Source: Saccoglossus kowalevskii
Taxonomy: Eukaryota; Hemichordata; Enteropneusta; Harrimaniidae
Direction: 5' to 3'
Assembly: GCF_000003605.2 (NCBI RefSeq)
Contig: NW_003155239.1
Coordinates: forward strand, 436,035-500,034
DNA: 64,000 nucleotides
This document shows, in pieces, positions 25,601-34,200 of this stretch. The notes under the pieces are model-generated. The model saw only the letters and a list, made by a program, of their open reading frames with translations, ran no database searches and had not been told where the DNA came from. Position numbers and translations under genes: made by a program. Position 1 is the stretch's first letter. Each line of letters begins with the position of its first letter.

Positions 25601-28600
25601 ATATATCACCCCCCTTAATTTCACAAACTGACTTGCCAGGGGTCAAATGTCAATAATACGTCTTCATTGTCACCTGCATTTGTTGACAAGCAAATCTATT
25701 CCCTACTATATCCACTATCTGTACTTTGTACTAAATTATTCATCTGTGACAGCATCAATCAATGCTTGGTTACACTTAGCAACCATTTGTATGTTTAATT
25801 TCTTAACCAATTCAAAAAGGTGGTTCAAAGCAATTTCTCATCCAACACGCAATTTCTCAATTCTAAAATTGTTCACACACGTTTAAGAGAAGCACTTGAG
25901 ATGTGTAAGTTTGGCTTATCTGTTTCAATTCAACTGTGGTAACGAGTTGAAGCAGTGTTAACAATTTGATTCTCAAATCAATCAAAAATAAAAGTTGTCA
26001 TTTTTTGTGATATTTTGATTTTGAACATATTACAGGAAAAAATTAAACTTCTCACGCAAAGTTTACTGTGTAGAATAAATTTGATTGGTCAAAAATAACC
26101 ATGTGATACAAATTAACATGCTATAAATAATGATGTAGGCCACCTGACTTTATCATACTTCAATGCAATGTATTGTTAGAATTCATCAACAGCATCAACT
26201 TCATCATATTAAAAATCCCCTAAAAAGAGTACCGGTATGGTTTCAACCAATTACAGCAAAGTTTGGGTGTAACCATTATTTTAAGGGGGTGTTAGAGATT
26301 ACCCATGAACCCACCTTGGGTAGTCTTTCTGGATCGCCGGGATGTCTGGGTACTAGTTTACTAAGCCTTTGGAACCCGTAGTCTATCGTTGGCTCTGTCA
26401 GCGAGGTGTACACGAATCTTCCTGGCGCTCCTTTACAAAACTGTTTCGATTTGTAGGATAGCGTAACTTCCACTACGCCGGGGATGTGTCTTGGTGGTGT
26501 CTGAACTCGGATTGCATGTGAAGTAATCAACTGTGAAAAAAACCCCAAAAAACCATGATTTAGTTTATAATTTAAAGAAAACTTACTTTCATAAGAATAT
26601 GTTAATTGTATAGCATTGGTCTAAAGCCACAGCAAATAACATCAGATCCTGAAATGCCAATTTTTATTGAGAAATCAGATAACAAAATTCTGATGTTCAG
26701 GACTCTAATCGTAGAATCGCATAAAATCTCACCTCGCTCCACACTATCATTGTCCCGAATACTACTTGTAAGCCGTCAAAGAAATTGTCTCCAATAATAA
26801 TGACTGTAGAACCGCCAGTCGTCCATCCCTCACTCGGACTGATCGCTTTAATGCAGGGAGTAGCTGCAGGTACAAAACACAAATAACCTACAATACATTA
26901 TTGTTGAAGGGAGAAAAAAAAGCAAAAAGTGGTATAAAATATAATAAAACAGGGTGAAAAGGATGGGATCTTTTTTAAATTGTTTTTCATACATTAAAAA
27001 CATTTCAAAGCAATCAGCTAAAAATGGAAATGTTTTCTATCTCTATTTTCAAGCTTTACATTTGATTTCTATTTTTCACAGACGTGTAAACCTTAGTATT
27101 TCTAGATCAGTTTTGATCTGATAAAATCTCAGCTTTTGTTAAAATAGTGTTTTTAGGACTTTGACAGTGATCAGTTCTGCTGAGAAGTCCGAGAACTCAA
27201 CACACTCACAGACAGGAATATGAATAATGAATATTTATTATTTAATCAATTTATTTATTTTGAAGTGTAAAACTTGATTCATTTAATTGTGTATCGGGGT
27301 ATAGATGTCTCTTTTTAATTATTTCTCTTTTTAATTATTTATTCATTTGATTATTTAATCATGTGGATCATGAAATTCAGAATATCCGTTTCATCTGAGC
27401 GCTGAAACATGATTGTCGTCAAAAACAATCTGGGCTGGATGAAATATTGAACAGCAGTGAGAAAGATTCCTCCACTATGAAGAATAATGACTAACAGGAA
27501 AAGCCCGATCGGTGATGATTTAACAGAAACTAACAATTCAAACATGCGCTAGTAACAGGAAATGCGGGGATTTACGAATGAAGCGAAGAATGCAAAGTGA
27601 TTCATTGGCATTATGCTACGTTCTGACTTGGCATGATATTGTCACTGATACGTATATTTCAACAGTCACATTAATTCAGAATAAAACAAGGACGGCAAGG
27701 AACATTGAAAATACATGGAAAAGGCAGCCCATCAATTAAATTCAGTTTTTCGTTTTTATTCACCTCAAAATAAAATCACCATTTGTAAATTTCACTGTAA
27801 GACACGTAGTTATTATTATGATTAAAAGTTAATAAATTATATTATTATCATTAATTTAAAATAAAACGAAGAGTCATCTGCACCAATTTTTTTTTTTTTT
27901 ATTTTGCTAGAAAATATGGTGCATCAGGTATAAGTATGTTTTGAGGTCAGTCATAAATCTATGAGGAAGCGGGTCAAAAGGCTATCACTTCGGCAGATCT
28001 TAAGTGGAGAATTAATAATTTTACTGTACACAAAATGTTAGCTTGATCATCATCATCATCGTAAGGCAATTTCCAAATAAGATTTATGGGGACGAAAAAA
28101 AAAAAAATTTTTGGCATTCAGCAGAATATCGTTGAAACTCTGACGAACCGAGTGTCACAAAGATTGGTCACATTTCAGTGCTCAACCACGTCATGCACTA
28201 CTAGCGATGACTCTTCGTCAATTTCTACAAATTTCCGACATGGTTGAGAGAATTCCACCTGCTAAAATTCTGTAATATCTTTACTTTTGATCATTGCTAA
28301 AGTACTGTATATAGGTGTTGCATTTCTCAGCAATATTCACGTCATATAGCACACTGGATGGTTTCACCTGCTGCATCAATATTGTCATTTTATGTTTAAG
28401 TTGGATTAGGAAAATACACCTGCTACCTAGTGCATTATATATCTTATTTTTTACAGACTGCACATTCAGAGACAAAATTCCGAGACACAAAAATTACAAC
28501 AACAAAATCATTTTATGTTAATTTTTTTTTTTTTTTTTTTACCATTATCTTCTGATTAAATTTGAGAGATAATATGTTGGAATAAAATGCCACCAAAATG

Positions 28601-31075
28601 GATTTCATGTATCAATTGCTTTAATTTTATTATTTTATTGATACTACCTTTCGCACGTGACCCAAATTTGATGCAACACTTCCCTTAACGATGTGTGGCA
28701 TGTCATTTGCCCTCTGACCTTAGAGAGTAACTATACATTTACTTATAACAAGATATTCACAATTTTAAGCATTTTTTCTGTATTTTATTTACATATAAAG
28801 TATAGCAACGTTTCTCATGTATTCACCCAATCGGTAGTACCCATTAGTCAAACGGTTCAATTTAAGCGTACTGATTTTTTTTTTCTGCGTTCTTATCTTT
28901 GAATTAAAAGTTAAAACAGTCAAATGGGATAAAATTTCTCATCTCATAGCATCAGATTTGATGACGTTTCCGTTGAATTACAGTAACCAAATTGAAGCAC
29001 TGATTACTCTACTCATCTAACCCAGGGGTTATCTTGGATTTCTTAACTAAACTGCATTGGGTGATAAGCAAGACGTATCTGATAAGTATACTACACTCGC
29101 CTCGATTAGCCTTTCTCACACATCTCCCCCCTCTATCAGTTTGACTTACAATTAAGACTGGTTTACATTATTTTAGAGACTCTAAACCGATAAGACTAAT
29201 CTCATCCATTTTCTCACAATTTTTTAACAAACACACAAAGTAAATCTCAATGTTGTATTTTTAGAATTTAAAAATTATAAAGGCAGCCATATTAAATATT
29301 CTATATTTCACAGTTCTATGTTAAATATATTGTTGCCAAGGCAACACAGTTGAGCTTTGAACTTTTGACTATCCCATGGTACTGCTATTATATCCGAGGG
29401 TATTCCAGAGGTGGAGTGGTTAATACTTCTGGGAAAATTGTGGGAAAGGAGGAATACATACATGCATTACTTTTCTGTATTCCATAATATTATTTTGAGC
29501 AAATTCTTCTGTTATTTCTAAAACTTTTGAATGCCAACGTCAATATTTGTGCTTTTCACAAAATAAACAGGCATCATTTTTTCTATATTTTTTTCAAAAC
29601 TTTTCATCAAGACTTGTAGTCCCATTTTTTGATTGGTTAAATATTGCACCTCAACCAATCAGAAAGCTGATTGCTATTATTCCATCCAATGAGGCAATAG
29701 TATTTCAGTATCTTACCTCCTTCAGATGGGTCCAACCGTCTGGCTCTTCTACCATGTTTTGAGTTGTTGTGTACAAACATGTTATCAGACACGGCAAGGA
29801 CATGGCCATCAACATTTGGAGTCGTTGATATGACAACCTGTAAGAATAATCAAGACATTTTTTTTTATTTCTACTTGTCTATCATTTTTAAGAAAAAAAA
29901 AATATAATTTGTTGATCTGTCATGAGTCGACAGACAGTCACGAATCAAATCACAATAATTTTATTTTAGGTCTTGATGGTTTAATGAGAATTTTGTGGTG
30001 GGGGAAAATGACAGGTTGTTCACCAAGAGAGTCGACCTTTCACCTTTGAAATGAGCAAAAGTCTCGTCTCTATAAGTCTCGTCTTTGACTAATCTACTTT
30101 TTTCTTCTGGAGGTGATTTTGTTGTTAATTCAGTCTGCCGAGAATTCCCGTCCTCCGTTGCCAAATTCAGCAACTCAGCTGGGATCCACGAAAGAAAAAC
30201 CCAATTGTCATGTGACCAGACTTAGCCATTCCGCTCACTGTTGCAATTCCGTCAATTTTGATGATTTTGGTCAGCCGACATACGAAGGTTAAAAGCAGAG
30301 GTCAGATGCTGACACCAGAGGTCACCAACAACATATTCAAATTAGCGGAGTCGGTCTCTAAAGAAATCGACTGTCTTTAAAATGCAAAAAGAAGGAGATA
30401 ACCATGTTGACAGGATACTTGTAAAACAGATAGAGAAGGATCTCCAAGGATCACTTCGGGGCATGTGATTTTTTGCAGTGAAATATCATGAAAGCGGGAT
30501 CGACATAATGCCATTGGCAGAGTCTGAGTAGTCCCAAGGCATCCAGTTCAAATAGGTTGGCTATATGTTTCATGCATGACCCCTACCATAACTAAGTACA
30601 TCTAGTTATTCGAAATATAAAAAAAAAAGTATACACACACAATTTTAAATTAAACTGACAATTTTAAAAATCATTACAACACTTTTCAAACCTATACAAA
30701 ATAATTATAAAAATAATTACACGAAACACATATTTATAAAAAAAAAAATTTAAAAATCCACATCTAACATATATCTAGAAAAAAAAAAGATGTTTATTAT
30801 ATCCTTTTTCTTGTCAGGCTCCAGGACCAATTATTTCATTTTTTTTCGTGATCAAGGTCTTGACTTTTTACCTGAAATCTTCGCATATCCTTGGGGTTGC
30901 CAGCGTTCCGAAGACAGTTCTGGTTACATTTCATAAAGTGCTTCAAGAAAAACCTGAAAAATATTGAGTAAAAAAAATAACTGATCAAATTACCTGAAAT
31001 CTTCGCATATCCCTGGGGTTGCCGGCATTCTTGAGGCAGTTCTGGTTACATTTCAAGAATAACTTCAAGAAAAAC
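16524..31075 (-). CDS. COE: COE/EBF transcription factor, 3' part of gene (multi-exon, 5' end outside window)
   Basis: COE/EBF proteins are nuclear DNA-binding regulators of neural, mesodermal and haemocyte/lymphoid fate; they dimerise through an HLH motif and bind ATTCCCNNGGGAAT-type sites. Seen here: end of the DNA-binding domain (two alternative exons, then an exon with the KHGRRARR motif), IPT/TIG domain ([17 protein letters not shown] onward), HLH helix 1 and loop ([23 protein letters not shown]), one helix 2 ([16 protein letters not shown]), then a Ser/Pro/Asn-rich tail with the block [20 protein letters not shown]. All junctions are GT-AG and the phases agree. Taking one copy of the duplicated exon, coding length is 1258 nt, about 418 residues plus stop; from memory the matching part of human EBF1 is about 406. 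Exons for the N terminus and zinc knuckle are not found in the window. Family identity is near certain. A single helix 2 marks it as an invertebrate gene. Confidence 0.96.
16643..17266 (-). other. COE last intron
   Basis: 624-bp intron between exon 13 and the terminal exon. A short A-rich AAGAAAG patch lies near 17080. Nothing else recognised. Confidence 0.75.
17267..17488 (-). CDS. COE: COE exon 13: conserved C-terminal block
   Basis: 222-nt exon, acceptor CCTCTACAG, donor CCAG|GTGGGT. It reads [19 protein letters not shown], then the strongly conserved block [20 protein letters not shown] and [14 protein letters not shown], ending ECSGTYLP. This matches the vertebrate EBF C-terminal region almost residue for residue in the GIFSFSPAN block. 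It enters in phase 2 and leaves in phase 1. Reading past the donor gives GGWA and a stop, another possible alternative end. Confidence 0.94.
17489..23354 (-). other. COE intron between exons 12 and 13
   Basis: 5.9-kb intron. It contains a MITE-like element (19824-20015) and balanced-composition stretches at about 20240-20760 and 21250-21600 that could be regulatory. Vertebrate EBFs have a short NSPYA-type segment between the flanking coding blocks; I did not find a microexon for it, and direct joining of exons 12 and 13 keeps the frame. Confidence 0.7.
19824..20015. repeat. MITE-like element in COE intron
   Basis: The ends ATACTGTAAACTAAT and (reverse complement) ATACTATAAACTATT are inverted copies. 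Internally two related segments begin TTTTCGCTGCTA and TTTTCACTGCTA. About 190 bp. Confidence 0.55.
23355..23531 (-). CDS. COE: COE exon 12: Ser/Asn/Gly-rich transactivation region
   Basis: 177-nt exon, acceptor TTGGCAG, donor TCAA|GTAAGC. Two bases complete a Gly codon, then [20 protein letters not shown], a low-complexity Ser/Asn/Gly/Tyr segment with [14 protein letters not shown], and SFLNGSS at the end. It corresponds to the vertebrate segment GFTRNSSSVSPHGY through SPTFLNGS. It leaves in phase 1, and its last base A joins TT of the next exon to make Ile. Confidence 0.92.
23532..24530 (-). other. COE intron between exons 11 and 12
   Basis: About 1 kb, very A/T-rich, with a TTAATT-rich low-complexity patch at about 23930-24030 and a poly-T tract near 24460. 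No coding block seen. Confidence 0.8.
24531..24720 (-). CDS. COE: COE exon 11: HLH helix 2 and start of C-terminal region
   Basis: 190-nt exon, acceptor ATTTTCAG, donor CAGTCAG|GTGAGC, leaving in phase 1. It starts with helix 2, [20 protein letters not shown], then [20 protein letters not shown] and a Gly/Ser stretch. Vertebrate EBFs carry two tandem versions of helix 2; only one is present here and no second copy is visible in the intron at 24721-26314. Reading through the donor adds [10 protein letters not shown] and a stop at about 24499, so intron retention would give a short protein lacking the transactivation tail. Confidence 0.95.
24721..26314 (-). other. COE intron between exons 10 and 11
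   Basis: 1.6-kb A/T-rich intron with a poly-T tract at about 25390-25409. In vertebrates this position would carry the extra helix-2 exon ([15 protein letters not shown]-type); nothing like it is visible. Confidence 0.75.
26315..26530 (-). CDS. COE: COE exon 10: rest of IPT/TIG domain plus HLH helix 1 and loop
   Basis: 216-nt exon, exactly 72 codons, phase 0 at both ends (acceptor TTTTTCACAG, donor AAG|GTGGGT). It reads [20 protein letters not shown], then the [20 protein letters not shown] core, then helix 1 ([20 protein letters not shown]) and DPERLPK. It matches vertebrate EBF at about residues 304-375. The intron between exons 9 and 10 is only 202 bp (26531-26732), one of the shortest in the gene. 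Confidence 0.97.
26733..26863 (-). CDS. COE: COE exon 9: first part of IPT/TIG domain
   Basis: 131-nt exon. The acceptor CTGCAG is followed by two bases that complete the Ala codon, then [20 protein letters not shown] and on to [11 protein letters not shown]. Donor is GAG|GTGAG, phase 0. This is the start of the immunoglobulin-like IPT/TIG fold, which lies between the DNA-binding domain and the HLH and contributes to dimer geometry. Differences from vertebrate EBF are minor (S for A in TTGGATV, I for L in GTMLVWSE). Confidence 0.96.
26864..29716 (-). other. COE intron between exons 8 and 9
   Basis: 2.85-kb intron with poly-T tracts at about 27887-27900 and 28519-28540 and a short ATC run near 28048. 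No exon encoding a TPSYLEH-like insert was seen. Confidence 0.8.
29717..29837 (-). CDS. COE: COE exon 8: end of DNA-binding domain, HGRR motif
   Basis: 121-nt exon, entering in phase 0 and leaving in phase 1 (donor GGAG|GTAAGA). The translation begins [20 protein letters not shown], continues [20 protein letters not shown] and is nearly identical to vertebrate EBF residues of about 213-252. The HGRR segment is part of the family's DNA-contacting surface. The 7-8 residue TPSYLEH-type insert that vertebrate EBFs can carry after this point is absent; the split Ala codon leads straight into TPCIKAI. Confidence 0.96.
29838..30871 (-). other. COE intron between exons 7b and 8
   Basis: 1034-bp intron, mostly A/T-rich. 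It includes several short A tracts around 30620-30790. No further copy of exon 7 or other coding block is visible. Confidence 0.8.
30872..30953 (-). CDS. COE: COE exon 7b: tandem alternative copy of the same DNA-binding-domain exon
   Basis: A second 82-nt exon with its own acceptor (ATATTTTTCAG) and donor (CAG|GTAAAA), in the same phase as 7a. It encodes [16 protein letters not shown] through KDMRRFQ. Against 7a there are 12 base changes in 82: four change an amino acid (L to H, L to M, K to R, R to K) and the other altered codons are synonymous. The frame, both splice sites and the Asn/Gly residues of NQNCL.NAGNP are intact, which argues against a decayed copy. Only 40 nt separate it from 7a. 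I infer mutually exclusive use with 7a, producing two COE proteins that differ in the DNA-binding domain. Expression cannot be judged from sequence. Confidence 0.88.
30954..30993 (-). other. 40-nt spacer intron between COE exons 7a and 7b
   Basis: It starts GTAATTTG and ends ATATTTTTCAG. A TTTAC branch-point candidate sits about 25 nt from the donor and 15 nt from the acceptor. A donor-to-branch distance this short is below what animal spliceosomes normally accept, so 7a-to-7b splicing should be blocked. The TTACTC hexamer around the candidate branch point also occurs at the equivalent place before 7a, so the duplication seems to have included it. Confidence 0.85.
30994..31075 (-). CDS. COE: COE exon 7a: DNA-binding-domain exon, canonical copy
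   Basis: 82-nt exon. Acceptor is TTTACAG, donor is CAG|GTAATT. The first base completes a split Arg codon from the unseen upstream exon, then 27 codons follow, starting [16 protein letters not shown] and ending RDMRRFQ. This matches about residues 186-212 of vertebrate EBF1 with a single difference (L for F at position 5), so it is the ancestral-type copy. A CTTAC branch-point candidate lies about 15 nt before the acceptor. The exon ends in phase 0 and joins the exon at 29717-29837. It must be used instead of exon 7b: if both are joined, the frame shifts and a TAA appears at the tenth codon of 7b. Confidence 0.93.
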
Positions 31076-31119
31076 CTGTAAACAGGAGTAAGATTGAAAC
31101 TTGACGATCTGAGCGAGTG

Positions 31120-31260
31120 ATCCAGTTATATCCAGTTGATATCCAGTTGCATCTAGTTATATTCAGCTATATCCAGTTACATTTAGTTACATCTAGTTAT
31201 ATTTAGTTACATCTAGTTTTATTTAGTTATAGCCAGTTACATCTAGTTATATTCAGTCAT
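31120..31260. repeat. 10-bp minisatellite, 14 units, beside the duplicated exon
   Basis: Fourteen head-to-tail units of consensus ATCTAGTTAT/C with C/T and T/A variants; one unit is 11 bp. It begins 45 nt upstream (in transcript sense) of the exon 7a acceptor. In the transcript most units read AACTAGAT or AACTGGAT preceded by TA or GT, so UAAC, a UnAy-type core, recurs about every 10 nt. Confidence 0.9.
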
Positions 31261-34200
31261 AACAAAAATCTAATCTTTAATTAGTAGTATTAGTTTCAAC
31301 CCTAAGTAAAGGATCTCAATGTAAAATATTCCTTTATCTTTATCATCATTATTATCATTATCATTATTTGAATCATGTGAATGATTATTAAGTTTCTTTT
31401 TTATTAAAATCAAATATCTTAACCTACCATTAATATTAGCATTAGTAAATGATTTTAATCACTACAATATTTTCAAGAGAGAAAATGCATTAAAAAAACT
31501 TATCCATTTTGCTGAAGGTGTTTATAAGACTTGGAATCATTAAAAGAAGAACTAGAGGCTTTGTAAGTCAGAGAGCAGGGCAAATCAATGGTCCCTCCTT
31601 ATCAGGTTCTATAATACCCCCTCCCCCACTGGCTGTTAAATGAACCATACCTAAATCAACGTTTGACATCTCTTTCCAAATATCAACACAAGAGGGAGCC
31701 CTATACTCAGAGAGGATGGGTCACAACATCAACAAGATGATTTCTCTACTGATGGCTTCCCATTGGCAAATTTACTACTCAATTTTAATATAATGACATA
31801 AAATCATGAAAATCAGTCAACCACAGGAAATAACTAATAATGTTAATTAAAGACTGTTTATCAGCGTGCACGATCATTGTCTCTCGGTATATTGATTATT
31901 CATAAGGCACAAATCGTATATCTTCTTTCTGCTTAGCGTCATCCTTCTTTTCCACCAGGCAGTAATGATGGTATTCCCCCAAGAATTCAAAATCATATCG
32001 AATTTTTAATATCGTTCAAAAGTCAACATCTAACCGCTCATTTCATTACAAGCGCACATTACTCATTTAACTGTGTTTTCGGTAGATTTGTTTCCGTCGG
32101 CACCGTTCAGACTGACACTTTGCGTTGCTGCAAAGTGGGTACATTTCGGCTATCTGTGGTGTGTACTACTACCACTATTACTGGCGCATTCTATCATCTG
32201 TGTCTCATAGACCGTGTTTGATCAGCTGAGCTACAGAAATTTATTGATAGCAAAAGTTTTCAAACGTGATAAAACCAAATTCAGCCGAATCGTGGCAAAT
32301 TTTCAAAGCGAATATAGTTTAATTTTCTTCAGCAACTTAATTTTATTTATCAGGACACTGAAAAATTGGGCTATGTATGATATAAATTACAAAAATTGGG
32401 TGCTGTGTACTTTTTATAATTTTTTCAAATCCAAACAATTATGCATTTTATTTTATCTTGAATAAAACATTTTAGTCAGTTTTTCACTAAAAATTTACTA
32501 TGCAAAAATTTGATGATGAATGTTGTCTAGAGCGCAGCCTCAAATTAAATTTCTTTTCTTAAAAATTCATAAAACTTTATGATGTTCATTTATGGTGTGT
32601 ATGTTTGCTTTGCTTCAAATGAAACTGTACTTCTTTCGAAATCCATTCAAAACCAATTATTTTAGTTCTGAATAACCAATTTCAATGGTTGTCTATTTTC
32701 ATTAATATCATTAATTTCAGAATCGTGCAGACAATATTTCAGCCATCTTGAAAAAAAATTGAATATTATTTTTATTATTTATTTTTATCTTACTTTACAT
32801 TGTTAATTTTACAACAGAAACAATAAATTGCTGGAAAAATGTCTAAAAAATATGCTTGATAAGGAATTTAATATTTGGCCAAAATAAAAGCGAAAAAAGT
32901 TCACATTTTACTGCCTAATTAAACTCTACACAGAAAGCGTTACGGAACAGTGTACTGAACAAAAAGGTTCAAAACAACACTCAAAGAAATTAAAATTTAA
33001 TTAAAACACAGGTATAGAGACTTTTATGAATCATTCTAATTCATGTTTTCATTATCGCTTCCATCACCTCTTTGCCTCATTTTAAATTTTAATGAATTTT
33101 TGGGTAAGAATACAAAATGGCTGCTGTGTTGCTATGGGCATTTCATGCAAGTGAAAGATTAACAAAAAAATTAAATTCAGTATTTAAAATATATCTTTCT
33201 TGTGATGATTTTTTTAAAGAAAATTATTATTAGTCACTTGTATACATTTGGGATGAAATATTAACACGGTTACGGTTGCTAAGTACTGTTTTATTACGGC
33301 GTTGAAAATCTGCATGTATTTGCATTGGTTTGAGATTAGGACCTGATCAAGACAAGTTAACGAAATTACAACTGTCTTTGATAAATGGACATACGAGAAC
33401 AACGAGCAAATAAAAGCCAGAGTAATTTAGCGTCTACATTCACAGTTGGGGAAAAATGGGGCTGAGGAACTGAGTTGGCATGTGAGGAGAGGAAACAAAT
33501 TCACCCTTCATTGCGGCTGACGCGGTCGCTGATGTGTGACTCTACAAGCTCAATCATAATGCAAAAATTAAAATGAAATGGTAATTCAGTGGCCATCTAT
33601 TTTAGTAGTGCATGATAGAAGGCATGCTGAAAGGCTGCTAGTTGACAGGCTGAGTAACAACCCTTTCACGTCAACCGTCTTGCTGGCATTGTCCGCTGTT
33701 ATCGTGTGGCGAACATATCTTTTTCTTGCCTCACAGAATCTAACGCAAATACCCAAGAGTCCATAGCACACGCCAGGGTTGACTGGTCTTTGTTTGGAAG
33801 GATCATAATTATTCTGATATCTCTTGTTTTACGTTGGATTTGACCAGAGGGAATTGTAGGAAAAAATGAAATATCTCTAGGGGGCCTACTAACCGTCATA
33901 ACCTATGAAATGATGTATATTTCACTTATAAGCAAGAATATTATGATCGAGATTGGTGCTAAGACTTGACTCTTGTCCCAGGGATAATTCTCCGACAACT
34001 CACGGCATATCCCAATGCATGATGGTTCTTAGGAACTACAGGTCATCTTACTATATGGTCACAGGGGCCCAATAATCAACTTTTTTCTCCGTCTATTTAT
34101 TTTTTACAATGGTCTGTTCATTCATGATATATTTAAAATATTTATTGCATCTGGAAAACAAAAGTTTGTCCATGTCCCCAACCCTCTCCTCACCACAATC

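Noticed and set aside
24721-26314. Second HLH helix-2 exon as in vertebrate EBF
   Set aside because: No [10 protein letters not shown]-like coding sequence could be found in this intron.
28281-28490. Minus-strand frame starting [16 protein letters not shown], resembling a LINE endonuclease N terminus
   Set aside because: Only the first dozen residues look similar; the expected downstream ITETWL-type block is missing. Probably chance.
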